A stretch of DNA of 64,000 nt from Paraspadella gotoi (lineage: Eukaryota; Chaetognatha), in NCBI GenBank assembly GCA_051294375.1, contig CM119263.1, positions 9,292,432 through 9,356,431 of the forward strand. The letters are read 5' to 3'. Each line of letters starts with the position of its first letter. The first letter of the stretch is position 1. Below, piece by piece: positions 33,711 to 45,535 of this stretch. The position numbers were made by a program, and so were the translations under genes. The notes below the pieces were generated by a model. The model did no database searches. It worked only from the letters and a program-made list of their open reading frames with translations, and was not told the origin of the DNA.

Positions 33711-36700
33711 TGGGTCGACCAATAACATTATATTCGGTTCGTTCGTTCGTTCGTTCGTTCGTTCGTTCGTTCGTTCGTTCGTTCGTTCGTTCGTCACGAT
33801 TTTCGCATTTTCAATTTCACATAATGATATAACTCATTTTTTCCAGGATGAAAAACTACAATTGGTCCGCGTGAGGAATCCCTGGGGCGAAGGTTAGTCT
33901 TTTTAATAATGATTCCTCTTTCGTGATTTTTTTTAAACGTGAAAGAAATTCAACGCAGGTGAGAAAGATAAAAAAAACTTTGGGTCGATGAGAGGAGGTT
34001 TGAAGATGATAGAGAACTGTTAGCGATGGAGGTTTTGCTTCCTTTTTAAAAACAAATTTAGATAAAGTACAAAAAAGTTTATCGAAGAAGTGTATAATTC
34101 GCAACATAGCTAACTTAAAATTCATTTTTCCCCCCCATTTCGCTAAAATTCGCCAGTGGAATGGAACGGCGCTTGGTCAGACGGTAAGTTAACTCAGCGA
34201 ATAAACGATCAGAGAAGGTCTGTAAAGCATGAGGAATATCTCGGAATCAGATTCCGAGGAGTGGAACACGGTTTCCGAAGACGTCAAGAAGAAATTGTTC
34301 AGCAACAGCGACGATGGAGAATTTTGGATGAGTTGGGAGGATTTCGCCGCCAACTGGACCAAAGTCGAGGTGATTGGTGGTCATGGTGGTTAGGGTGGTT
34401 GTTGAGGAGGTGGTGGTGGAGTGAGTTAATTTCAAATCACGTAAACGATTGTCTTTCTTTGTAAATGTAATAATGTAATAAATGTAACGAACAATGTAAT
34501 AAAAATAGTTCTAAAGGAAAAAAGTTTAAATTAATCGTTTGAAGACCTAAAAAGAAAAAACTAGTATGAATAGTACGTATAGGAGAAATTGTTTATAAAA
34601 AGCGAATTCTTGTAACTCGATTGTCCGTTGTGTTCCTCCAGCTGTTATTTTTTTTTTTAATTTCAATCTCGTTGAAAGGAATTCGTTCTTATCTTTTTTT
34701 TTCAAAATCGAGGATGTAAAATGCCGCCTGCAGAAATCATCGATTTTTTTGGAAACCCGGATTTGAAAAACCACAAAAACGTTCTTTATAAACAAGTTCC
34801 AACCAATATTTTTTTTGAAAAAAAAAATAGTAGCTAAAAAAAAAATCAAACAGCAGGGGAGGCCCTAATTCAATTTATATTGGTTTACTCGCGGCAAATT
34901 TAAACAATTTGGAATAGAATGAAAGAAGAATGAACCAAATGAGCGAAATGAGTTAGGGAAGAGTTCGAAAATGAAAAAGGGAAAAACAAAAAGTCTTATT
35001 ATAAAATAAAGCAACTGAAGAAGGAAACACGTAAACTAAAACAGGTTGATCTTATATGAAAACATAATACTTTATATTTAGGGCTTTAGTGATTATTTAT
35101 GTTAGTAAATAATAATACTGACGTCTACCTCAGATCTGCAACTTGAGCGCGGAATCGTCGGCGGATGAGAACGCAATCACGGGATGGAATTTTGTCCAGT
35201 TCGAAGGCCGATGGCTTCCCAATGCCACCGCAGGAGGCTGCATCAAAAACAAAGGTCAATGAGGGTAGTCTGGCAAGTTTCCTATGGGACGGGTTGGAAT
35301 ATCTTTACAAAACCTTGGGAATATTACCTTGGTACCAAAATAAGAGATTTGAGATAGAACGATTTTTTGTCTACAAAGCCAAAAGGTTCGTAATAAAAAT
35401 CGGGTTACTCCAATATGCAAATGAGATTAACGTTTCACAGTAAAATTTTAATTTAATAAAAACTTATTAATCTAATATAAAAATTTAAATAAATGTTATA
35501 AAATCAAATTAAAAAGCTAGTATGTATAGTTTGATCAGTAGATAGGATAAAAAAAATAATATTAAGCAATAAAAAGCGCAGGAAAATACTATTGCAATGA
35601 AGGTTTCTTGTAACTTAATCCTTAAAGATAGTAAGACAGTGAAGCAATGACAAAAACCCATTGAGACAGAGAAAGATTCAGTTCAATCAGTTTTTTGTTT
35701 AGCTCATAACCATATTGGTACTGTTCACTTGAATAATATTAAAATACTTTAATCGCAAGGATTCTTCAGATGCTTTCCTTTCCAGTGCTCTCTTCAATTA
35801 ACTTCAGAGAAACAGAGTAAAAACTATGTAAACCGTCTCGTAACTCGCCGTTCAACAAAAAAAATTTAAATTGCTCTTCGCGAAATGCTTTGTTTTGATT
35901 TTGCTTACAATTAATAATTCTTCCATCAGTCGTAATACTATGCCACCCAAAGATAATCTTTGAAGAAATTTGTGACTTAGTGAGCGATGTAAAAGAATTG
36001 GATACAACAAAAAATGGGAAATCTCCACACCGCCGAAATGCGCCGAATTCGCCGGTGACTTCGTTGGCGACTTTGACGGCGACTTTGCTGGCGATTTTGC
36101 CATTGACTTTACCATCGACTTTACCATCGACTTTGCCATCGACTTTGCCATCAACTTTGCCATCGACTTTGCCATCGACTTCGTGGCATTTTTGCGAAAA
36201 TAAAGGTTTTTGTCTTTTATTCCATTTTTTTAAAGAATCAAATGAGGAATTTTGAGAAGAAGAATTTAATTTTTTTTTTTTTTTGTTGAACAGCGAGTCC
36301 ACTAGGCGGTTTGCATAGTTTTTACTGTCGAGGGTCGCGCGTTCGATGCGTCGGCCGTCGGATGAACTGGCTGTAACAGGGAGCAAGGTTTTATAAATCT
36401 CAAAGAGATATAAATGACGAATAAATCGTGAATAAGTTTATTCTTGTAGAAGTAAATAAATGGGGAAATAAGGGTCGTACAATAAATTCGTAAAGAAAAT
36501 CCTTGGATTTCGTAAAAACTACGGTTCCAGATGGCCGATCTTTTCCTGTGAAACGATAATGATCGAGTGTCATGGGTAAGGGTCAGTTTTATCAAATTCA
36601 ACTTTTAATTATTATAAGGCCTATATCCAGCAATTATACTTTTGGCACAATCTGTATCTTTCTCTCTGCTCTGTCATTATCTTGGACACTACGGCGAAAA

Positions 36701-39700
36701 AAAATCCACTTTTTCACATCGAAAAAAACCGTATTTGATGGCTGAATTTTACAAAGGTATAGAAATATAAAATAAAGCTTACTGAACGATGAAGCGATTG
36801 GTCCAAGTCCCAATAAAATCGAATAAAGCGTTCGAAAGTTATAGGACGACAAAGTCGATTGGTACAAAAATTGGGGAAAAAAATTAGTTTTCGTCAAAAA
36901 GAATCAATGATTTTTCCCTATTAAAAATGTTTATAATATGTAATAATATAATTTTCTTGCACTAATCGATAGCTTATTAAAAAAGCTATATTTTTAAAAA
37001 TATTTTCTTAGACATTATGATCCTTTCGTTTTGTTGTGGTTGAGATTTAGAGAAGAGTTTGAAATGGATTCAACAACGATTTATTTGAAACAATAATAAT
37101 AACGGACATGTTTCGGCTCTTTTTCAAGCGCAGATGAAGGGTTGAACAAGAGCCGAAATATGTCCGTTATTATTATTGTTTCAAATAAATCGTTATTTAA
37201 TCCATTTCAAACTCTCCTCTAAATATTTTCTTAAAATTAAAAAGAAATAGTTGTTGTACCAATTTGATAATAAAAATGAAAAAAAATACAAATTGGTAAA
37301 AATTCGATAGCCATGTTAATGTTATTAGATAAATTAGCTTTTTCAAATATTTTTTTATTATACAGAATTCACATAAACAACTATCAAAACAAATTAAAAC
37401 TTATTTCCTAATTGTTTTTTAAAAAATAGTTATTATTAATTTGTTTATGCTCTCTTTTGCCTTATATTCAACCTTACGATGACGCATTAATCTCATTTGC
37501 ATATTCGAGTCAATCGATTTTTATTACTAACCTTTTGAGCATAATTGACCGACTGGTTGTGTATCTAATTTCCATTAAATATGGTTCTGATCATATTTTG
37601 AAAGTTTTTTGAAAATCTGAATCTAGATTCAGGCACTAATGAGGGTCCATCAATGAATTGGCCAATGATTTCAATTTAAAAAAGAAACGATATAAATATT
37701 CTTTATCTATCGGGAATTGTTCCGTTTGCAGATACTTTCTCGAACAATCCTCAGTTCCTGATCAATTTACAAGACGGGGATGAAGACGACGACGACCTCT
37801 GCACGACCCTCATCGCCCTCATGCAAAAGGATCGCAGGAAGGGTGAGACTCTTTCCAAAAAAAACCAAAAAAAAACTTAAACTTAATGTATTTAAAAAAA
37901 TACTACTCAAATATTAATGATAAGTTATCTAACAGTCACCTTGAAATCTCCTTTTAACATAAATTCTGGATCATCTCTACCAATCAATTAATTTTCCACC
38001 AGGTCGACAATTCAACTTGAAGATGCTGGCCATCGGTTTCATGCTGTACAAAGTGGATGAGTCTCATGTGGCGATTTTAAAATCCGGAAAACTACTCCCG
38101 CGCGAATTCTTCTACAAGAACAAACCGTCGAACAAAGTCATGTTTTCAAATCCGAGGTGAGATACAGATTTGCCTGGTGTGGCGGTATATGCACACCGCC
38201 TCACATCCATCATAATTCAGCCAATCTCATTGGCTCAGAGGGGGAACGCACCATCCTCGGCGTTGCGTTCCATCCACATTCCACAGTCCTGACGACTTCC
38301 TTCTGCGTTGGCAAAGCGAGACCGTCCTAGGGTAACCGCGCCAGTGACAGGAGGCGTCACTGAGGGTCGGAAACCCCCAAAGCCAACCCGGTTGTTGCCA
38401 TCCTGGACGGTTAATTGAGTCCAGAATTCACATTTTAGATAATTTTATGAATGAACAAATGGACTGATTATTTTATTATCAATTATCTTGCTCCATGATT
38501 GACTCTTCAATTGACCCCAGAGAATTGTCCGTCCGCCTCAAACTGGTGCCGGGCGACTACGTCCTGGTTCCATCGACCTTCGGAACGAACGAGCAGGGCG
38601 ACTTCATCCTCCGAGTCTTCAGCGAAGGCGGGCAGAATTCTGACAGCCTGGACAAGCCCTCGGGGATCGATGAGAGCAAGGCTTTCGCCTCCGACCAAAT
38701 TCAGGTGGACCGTCGTCATGGTTACGGTGGTTGTTCGTCGTCCATTTCATCTTCTTATCTCCGGTTGTCGTTCGTTGATAGTTCGTTCCTTCGTTGTTGT
38801 CTTTGACTGTCGTGAATCGAATTGTTCAATGACAGTGAATCGTCCTTGATTCATCCTCCGTTGATTCATTCAACATCAAAGTTCCTCAAATGCTTCAATC
38901 ATATTCTAATCTGTCGAACTGTCGCTCCATCTATTCGCTTTTTTCATTGCTCTTTCAATCAACCAAATGTCGATATAACTTTCCATACAATCATTTCCAT
39001 CGCTTGTTCTTGTTGATCCAAACGCCGTCATCCTTATTCCTTCTCAGGACGACCCCGAACAAGAGAAGAAATTTTTCAACTTCTTCAAACGCATCGCCCG
39101 GGACGACTGCGAGATCGATACTTGGGAGCTGCAGGGATGCCTCGACGAAGTCTTCTACAAAGGTGGGCGCGAGAAGGCATTGCGCCGTGGCGGGCTGGTT
39201 CAACTTACGACTTAAATGATCGGGATTCCTCGCACATTGGAGGAGGCGTAATGCCACCCGTTTAACCACTGCACTCCAGTGGTCGGTGTCACCCCAGGCC
39301 CGTCGATCGTTGATCGAAGACTAGCGGTTTATTTTATCAATCTCGTTGGACATGATTTTGCCACCTTTTTTTTTCAAACCACAATTTTTTTTTCACGTTT
39401 TGCTCTCAGACAAAGAGCTGACCAAGTTCAAGGGATTCTCCGATGTCACCTGCAAGGCCTTGATTTCTCTCATGGACGATGACCTTTCGGGTCAACTCGG
39501 TTTCGACGAGTTCACCAAACTTTGGCGGGACATTTCCATTTGGAAGGTGAGCGGAGCTGATTTGTTGCAGTAAAATGGGCTTTGGTAACTCGCGCATAAA
39601 CAAGGCAAAAATAGAATTCGAGGACAAAGAAATCAATAATTAATGAAAAATTAATAAAAAAAATTTGGTTGCTTAAAATCCGCCATCGGTTCCTTGCCTT

Positions 39701-40769
39701 TCATTGGTGTTGGAGGCAAGGCATTCGCTTCCCAACCCAAAGGGGTTTATAGCACGGTGGCCGCCTAACATAGTGTTACAGCCTGATCCGAAGCTCATTT
39801 TGAACGGTTCTATCACTTTCTCATAACAAATATTCTGTCTCTTCAAAATTTAAGTGGAGAGCTGACTAGTACTAACAGAGCCTTTTAAGGAAAAGTTCTC
39901 GCTTAATCGTCGACATTCTACATACTACTACGTATCAGAATGATTGTTTTAGCCACGAAACGGCGATAATTGTACAATATATTTTTTATTAATACTAAAC
40001 TTAATATTAAAATAATAATCAATGATTTAATCCACAAGAGTTCATCAACTTTTAAAACAAATGTTCATTCGCGTTTCCACAAGAGATTGTTCCTGACATA
40101 TCTATTACAAAAAATCTATCAAGCAGTAATTAAATAGTAATAATGCTTACAACGATTCCAATGAAATCAAAAAATAATTACGTTAAACATTGTGGATGTA
40201 TGATTTACTCTCTACTACAAAGTCACAATCCTACCACATCCAACTTTCCCAGGCCATCTTCAAGATGTACGACGAAGACAAGAGCGGTGGGTTCGACGGC
40301 TTCGAACTACGCGAGGCTTTGACGGATTCGGGCTACACCTTCAGCTCTCTCTCCTACGGAACCATCGTCCGCATCTTCGCCGGACAGGACGGCCAGATCG
40401 GCGTCGACAGCTTCATCAGATGCATGGCCTCGCTCAAGCGGATGGCCAGTGAGTGATTTGCATGTGACAGGGATCGTTGTTTTAGTTTCAGATGGAGGAC
40501 GTGTGAGGCTTAGAAATAGGCAAGGGTATTTGACATGTTATTTAGTAAAAATTTTGAATGGTTTTATGTCGTGCGAGGACAAACATGTCCAATATCGCTC
40601 ATTCTTCAGTAACAGTTTTAGTAAGAGTAACTAAGGGTGTTGTGGAAAATTATATTATTTTTAGTAATAATAAAACTTTTTTACGTTTTTTTTCTCAGTC
40701 ACAATCAAAGAATTCGCCAAAAAAGGAATCAAGCTGGACATCGACGATTGCATCGCGAATTTCCTATGA
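31086..40769 (+). CDS. Classical calpain (C2-like domain plus penta-EF hand); one-base frameshift in this copy
   Basis: A calcium-dependent cysteine protease. Exons: 31086-31274, 31568-31749, 32389-32541, 33213-33374, 33474-33560, 33847-33892, 34157-34183, 34251-34369, 35134-35254, 37732-37842, 38003-38156, 38521-38704, 39048-39162, 39410-39546, 40253-40448, 40699-40769. Protease core motifs are [15 protein letters not shown] (Cys about 89), SGHAYTVTG (His about 249) and VRVRNPWGE (Asn about 269). A C2-like/CBSW domain (about 345-495) includes [15 protein letters not shown]. The C-terminal penta-EF-hand domain shows two canonical loops, [12 protein letters not shown] and [12 protein letters not shown]. 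Length would be about 684 aa, normal for CAPN9/calpain-A types. Coding length is 2054 nt, one base short. In exon 5 the frame after EDAQDN hits TGA at 33520, while the next frame reads on into the catalytic His motif, so a base is missing near 33517. Downstream exons are intact, favouring a sequencing error over a pseudogene. The ATG at 31086 was chosen for its A-rich leader; an in-frame ATG exists at 30882. Confidence 0.92.
32546..32706. repeat. (TTTA)n microsatellite
   Basis: About 160 bp of TTTA/ATTT units with one interruption, intron 3 of the calpain gene. Confidence 0.97.
32757..33080. repeat. Direct 61-bp repeats of a dispersed family
   Basis: Two copies (32757-32817 and 33017-33077) of a segment starting TATGAAATTGGTACAACC and ending AAGCTATCTTG, 260 bp apart in calpain intron 3. 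The same core motif recurs at about 45473 and 56131, and in reverse near 37251. Confidence 0.8.
33618..33794. repeat. (GA)n and (GTTC)n microsatellites
   Basis: A 90-bp GA tract (33618-33707) and a 14-copy GTTC tract (33739-33794), both in calpain intron 5. Confidence 0.97.
36050..36183. repeat. 12-bp tandem repeat
   Basis: About 11 imperfect copies of GACTTTGCCATC in calpain intron 9. Because the unit is a multiple of three, the minus strand reads as a DGKV repeat. I regard this as incidental. Confidence 0.9.
36291..36372 (+). mobile_element. tRNA-like (SINE head) element
   Basis: It begins GAGTCCACTAGGCGGTTTGCA (A-box-like) and carries GCGCGTTCGATGCG (B-box-like) about 45 nt later, the spacing of a Pol III promoter. 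No cloverleaf with a full acceptor stem forms. It is likely a tRNA-derived SINE head in calpain intron 9. Confidence 0.4.
37047..37222. mobile_element. Foldback element, second copy of the CGAAACATGTCCG family
   Basis: Arms of about 75 bp (37047-37121 and 37148-37222) are nearly perfect inverted copies around a 26-bp loop, in calpain intron 9. Each arm contains CGAAA(C/T)ATGTCCG. The outer part ATCGTTATTTAA matches the first element (2911-3044), so the two are one family. The plus-strand centre has CAGATGA, one base from the hammerhead CUGANGA core. Confidence 0.65.
38179..38420. repeat. Dispersed interspersed repeat, copy 2
   Basis: About 240 bp in calpain intron 11, clearly homologous to 4135-4371 in the same orientation, with long shared blocks and scattered substitutions. 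Confidence 0.75.
39165..39310 (-). mobile_element. Possible tRNA-derived SINE
   Basis: On the minus strand GAGTGCAGTGGTTAAACG resembles a tRNA A box, followed about 40 nt later by GCGAGGAATCCC, a degenerate B box. It is GC-rich against the surrounding intron (calpain intron 13). Confidence 0.35.
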
Positions 40770-41605
40770 GAATATCGGTTAGACTTGACGGTTTTACTTG
40801 ACGGCCTAAAAAAAAACAAACAAAAAACTAAGAAGATAATGAACAAAACACTTTTTACCAATGCACTGGGGTTTTGTTAGCTTGTTATCTTTTTGGAATG
40901 TTTCGTGTCTTTAAAATTAAGATTCTTTCAAACCTTATACACCATTGAACAACAAGAAGCTAATTTGGAAATGGCTCTATAAACTGTGAAACTTTTCTTT
41001 AATTTGTCTGGCATACTTCAGGGATTTATCTTTGTACTCACGTTTTTACAGTATTATGGCACTTTAACATAAAAAAAACTTCATTACAATCATAATTTGT
41101 TTTTATTTGGCAAAATTAAAGATTTAGGTTGAAAAAGGTACGTAATTAGGCCAAAAAATGTTCCGCTGAAAAGACTGCTTTTGAAAATGAGTGCGTCGAA
41201 ACACTAAACAATTATCACGATCAAACTCTCTTGAATTAGCACGATGATTACACGAAAAAAATTTTTTTTTTTACCTTCAGCTACGAAAATCGACCATGGA
41301 TCAAGCACATTCAATAAATTAGCAGCAAAATGCAAAATTTGGGTAGGCACACGCATAAAAATGTTTTGGTAGAAGACAGTCAATAAAGTGGGGGACATAA
41401 AATGACAATAAAAGGAAAAATTACAATGATAAAGAATGAATAGAAGCAATTGCTCCCCTTTGTTCGAACGACCAAGATTGACAAATTCAACGCGATTACG
41501 GATCCGCGCCCACCAACGCTGATGCTTTCCGGTATTCGCAAAGAAAAACTAGACACGCCCACAATTCTCACGCGAGCGGTCACGCGGATTCGGAGATTTT
41601 TTGTG
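40770..41605. other. 3' region of calpain and intergenic sequence
   Basis: Calpain 3' UTR and AT-rich spacer before the convergent single-exon ORF. AATAAA at 41382-41387 is the clearest poly(A) signal. I see no other feature. Confidence 0.5.
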
Positions 41606-41696
41606 TCAACATTTCGTCTGTTCACTAGAGGCTTCGTCAAGGATAGGAGTGTCCGTAGATCGGCCAACGGTCAGTGTTGGGCCAATGCTACAAGCT

Positions 41697-41735
<39 letters not shown>

Positions 41736-42265
41736 ACTCCCCCGCCTCTCGCAACGAGCCTCTTCAGATCGTCCAAGGATCTTGTCAGCACGCTGCCCCG
41801 TCGACTCTCGCTGGCGAAAGCGGCCGTGGCTTCAGAGACGCCCGCCTCCGCCGCGTCCACTTCCATTTGCTGCTGCTGCTGCTGCTCCTCGTCCACCTCT
41901 TTGATCTCCTCGAAAGTGACGGGCTGCGTCCGGAACCGCGCCGACATTCGATCCCGCGTGCGGCGTCGGTTGCGAACGACGGAAGCGGGCGAGCGCACGG
42001 CGACGGTGTTGACGACGCCAACGGCAACTGCGGCGACGCAGGCGCTCTCGGCGCCCTCTTCCACGGATTTGAGAATCGCGAAGGGACTCGACGAGAAACT
42101 GGATGCCCCAGTCGACGGAGAATGAGACGTCGACGGCGGAGTCTTTGGCGACGAGGACAAGACGGACAAAGATCCGGCCGGACTGAGGCTCTGAGGGAAT
42201 GGGCAGTCCATGCCCCGGAGGGTCAAGTCTTTGCGGGCGCGTGAGGGGGAGCACGTCGTCGCCAT
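41606..42265 (-). CDS. Uncharacterised low-complexity-rich protein (219 aa, single exon)
   Basis: I do not recognise this protein. It is an uninterrupted 220-codon minus-strand frame in a GC-rich island, starting at the ATG at 42265 (MATTCSPSRARKDL, context CACAATGG) and ending at TGA 41606. It has a Ser/Pro-rich N-terminal half, a basic block RNRRRTRDRMSARFR followed by TQPVTFEEIKEVDEE, a six-Gln run, RRGSVLTRSLDDLKRL, and a 13-Gly run near residue 190. The charged block in the middle looks like a short conserved motif rather than random translation. The opposite strand also carries long open frames (41450-42244), as expected in GC-rich DNA with triplet repeats, so strand choice rests on composition and motif-like blocks. 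A downstream exon cannot be excluded. Confidence 0.5.
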
Positions 42266-43820
42266 TGTGGAAGGGAGGTGGATCTGCTCGGGGGATGTTT
42301 AATTGTTGGAAGGGGAGGGGCTAAGCCGATTCGAAATTCCTCTCGAGTCAGCCGATCGGCGAAAAAGATTAGCTGGAGTAGTAGTAGCCGGCTCCTTACT
42401 CGAATTTAATGAAAACTCGATGTTTGTAGTTCAAAATTTAGGGCAAAACAGTTTGGAAGTCGAAGAGAATCTGCGGGAGAAAAAGAAAATAGAAAATCCT
42501 TCATGAAATTTAATTTTTTTTTTAAAATTGTGAAAGAAAAAAGTCATTAAAAAAAAGCATTCACGCATTGTTAAACAAAGTTTACGGAAGAATTCTTGAA
42601 TTCGAAAAAAATATTTTCCATTCACTACTTGAATCCGGGTTCAAAGAATTACAGACGTCATCTGTAAAAATCTGTGAAATAAACGACGAATTCGCGATTA
42701 GTTCCGACACGAGATGGCGAAAAAAAAAGGGTCCTCTCTCAGTTCCGATGGGAAACGATGGAGATTTGTTTACATGGCGGGAGAATCGGCAATGACGTTC
42801 TCGTCGTCGTCGTTGTTGTCGTAGTTGTCGAAGTCCTTCGTCGTAGTTGTCGATCAAAACTTTTTTTTTAGTACTTGTTTTCTTTTTTCGAACACTTTTT
42901 TTATTTGGAGAAAACGTTTTTTAAAGATTAAAACTTTTTTTTTCGGTTCAGACTTACTAATTGATAATCGATTAAGATATTTTTTTTTTAAATTTTTTTA
43001 TTAAATTTTCAACATTCTTTCTGGTTAGTTAATTTTAAAAAGAATATAGTAAAAAACATAATACTTATGGCAGTGAAAAGACAGTTTTTTCTATTCGTAA
43101 TTTTTGCCGACACTGCTGGTTCGACATTTTTATTTGGGGTGCAGGTCAGAAAAACGCTGGTTCGGCTAAATGAAGATCTTTAGACGCCGTTTTTGTGAGA
43201 ACAGCTCAAGAAGACCTTTTTTTCTTTAGATAGAAAAGGATGTCATAAAAACAACACCGTTATAATAAAGGCGGGGCAGAGAGTCAATGTGGTTGGGATG
43301 TTCCCCTGGTTCCCCATCCTGTTAATCTTATTCTACCACTGAAAACTTTTTATTTATGAGGATTCGATTTCCTTACACTTATTCTTTTACATAATCAGAG
43401 ATAATCATTTTTAGCAACATCTCTATGTTTTCAGTCATAATGAATAATATTTCAAATAACGAAATGATAAAATAAACATTACATGATTATTACGTAATTA
43501 ATAAAAATTTAGCGAGGCATTCTTAGTTTAATGCCGATTTTATTAACTTTGTGTCGACGAATGTTTTTTATCCAGTTTTGTTAATGCAATACTATTGATG
43601 TTGCTTCCGTTTTAATTTACTGTGGCGTTTGCCGTTGACCTCTCTGTTTTGCATTGCGCGTTGCAGCTTTTATTCGCTTCATTTATCGCTTTTATCGCTT
43701 TATTTTTGCTTTATACTTCGACGGACGCAACGGATTCAGTCATCCCATTCGCTGTTAACGAGTTCGTCAATTTGGGATGACATCGATCGACGTTCGCTGT
43801 TTTACTTCCCGATTCCATGA

Positions 43821-43989
<169 letters not shown>

Positions 43990-44115
43990 ATCCAAAATTG
44001 GAATTGAAGCGAAATTCCCGCGAAAGTGACTCGACAGAGAAACAGGATCTGAGTGAAGGGGAAGGGAAAAAAATAAGGAGGAGACTCTTTAAATCTGACA
44101 GAGAGCGAGAGAAAG

Positions 44116-44151
<36 letters not shown>

Positions 44152-44223
44152 CGTGAATGAAAGAATGAATGAATGAATGAGGATTTTATCCCGCGGAAGT
44201 TTGTGTTTTCGCGTCGATAGTAA

Positions 44224-44353
44224 ATGAAGAATGAAGTTATTGGTATCGATGACGTTAACTCCGAAGACGACGACGACGACGACGACGACGATGCGGAAAA
44301 TTCGTGGGATTCGGACCGCGATTTCGTGGGTCGGGTTCGGCTTAAACTGGAAG
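44224..44353 (+). CDS. Candidate first coding exon, unknown protein
   Basis: An ATG-initiated frame of 43 codons plus one base ends exactly at a consensus donor (GAA G/gtgagtt). It encodes MKNEVIGIDDVNSED, an Asp run, then NSWDSDRDFVGRVRLKLE. The GC content and acidic-then-basic layout resemble other exons here, and a GA tract precedes it as with other genes in the window. I could not find a convincing next exon and do not recognise the product. It may be spurious. Confidence 0.35.
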
Positions 44354-44728
44354 GTGAGTTATCGCGCGTCATTCGAGATTTCCCGTGAATAACGAGGTCG
44401 GTCGACAAAGTAAATGAAGACTATAGATCCACCAAACATTATGGTAAACAAGAAGTAGGCCTATCACAAAACGTGACGAGCTTGGGTTCTAAATTTTTCA
44501 CGGGTTCACATTTTACACTAGATAACCATAAATAAAAGATAAAGATTACAGAGGATCAAGAACCACGTCGTCGTCGTCGTTGTTGTTGTTGTTATTTTTG
44601 TTGTTTTTGTTGTTGTTGTTTTGTTGTTGTTGTTGTTGATGATGATTAATGATGATTATAATGATAATGATGATAAAGATGATGACGGTGATGTTGATAA
44701 TGATCATTATGACGATTGACGAAGATTA

Positions 44729-44729
44729 A

Positions 44730-44790
<61 letters not shown>
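44729..44790. repeat. (GAT)n microsatellite
   Basis: About 20 copies of GAT, preceded by (GTC)n/(GTT)n runs at 44569-44640. Confidence 0.96.
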
Positions 44791-44795
<5 letters not shown>

Positions 44796-45439
44796 GAACG
44801 ACGTATGAGCAAAAAATGAAGAAAAAACCAAAATATGATTCTGTTAAAAAAAAACATCGACAAAAAAAAAGTGTTAGAAGAATAAGAAGAAGACGTGAAG
44901 CCGCGATGGTGAAAATCGTGAGAAGGGTGAGGTGCGCTTGGCGGGTGGGAAAGAGGAGTAGGCGCTTAGCCGGAGAAGAAAGAAGAGAAGTCTCTCGATT
45001 GAAGATTTAAACGAAGCTGAAAATGAATCGCTTTTATAACCAGTAATCACAGTTGCGGAATCATTCTCAGAGGGTCGAACCTCTGAGCGTAAGATAGACG
45101 ATGCTCTTGGAGGAAGAGAGTCGGCTTTGCTGCAGATGTGGAAGGCGCTTTTGCTGTAGATGTAGATTGTAGATTCTACTTTGCTTCATATATGAAAAGC
45201 GCTGAGCTGGCGAAGGAAGGTCTGCTGGAAAAAAAAGCGCAGATGATGTGAAATCGGATCCAGAGAATCACCGCCATGTGAGATGGACTGATGGGAGATG
45301 GAGTGATGGGGTGGGCCGATGGAGTGGAGAGATCAAAGATCAATGAAAATAACATTTTACAATTTCCGTTCTCATAGTTAAAACTAGTTGATTCCATCAA
45401 CTCCATTGAATGTTCATGCCGATCGATTTAAATTAACTT

Positions 45440-45535
45440 TTATGTTGAAGTATAACATCGTTTTCTAACAATATGAAATTGGTACAACCAATATAAAAAT
45501 TATATATGATATAAAACGATATTATACTTCAACAT
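45440..45535. mobile_element. MITE-like inverted repeat carrying the TTGGTACAACC motif
   Basis: Inverted arms TGTTGAAGTATAACATCGTTTT and AAAACGATATTATACTTCAACA (one mismatch region) flank the dispersed ATGAAATTGGTACAACC motif. About 95 bp in total, consistent with a small foldback MITE. Confidence 0.55.

Larger units (their letters stand above)
35383..37540. repeat. Intronic segment bounded by ~50-bp inverted repeats
   Basis: Sequence at 35383-35433 (containing AATATGCAAATGAGATTAA) matches the reverse complement of 37486-37540 at roughly 85%. The bounded 2.1 kb lies in calpain intron 9. It holds a 12-bp tandem repeat, a tRNA-like element and a foldback element. It could be a non-autonomous DNA transposon or two oppositely oriented copies of a short repeat. 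No transposase is visible. Confidence 0.55.

Noticed and set aside
35766-36386. 206-codon minus-strand frame with DGKV repeats
   Set aside because: Arises from a 12-bp tandem repeat and a SINE-like segment inside a calpain intron; not protein-like outside the repeat.
41450-42244. 264-codon plus-strand frame opposite the 219-aa ORF
   Set aside because: Poly-Ala, poly-Leu and Arg-rich blocks typical of the antisense of GC-rich triplet repeats; the minus frame has more motif-like sequence.
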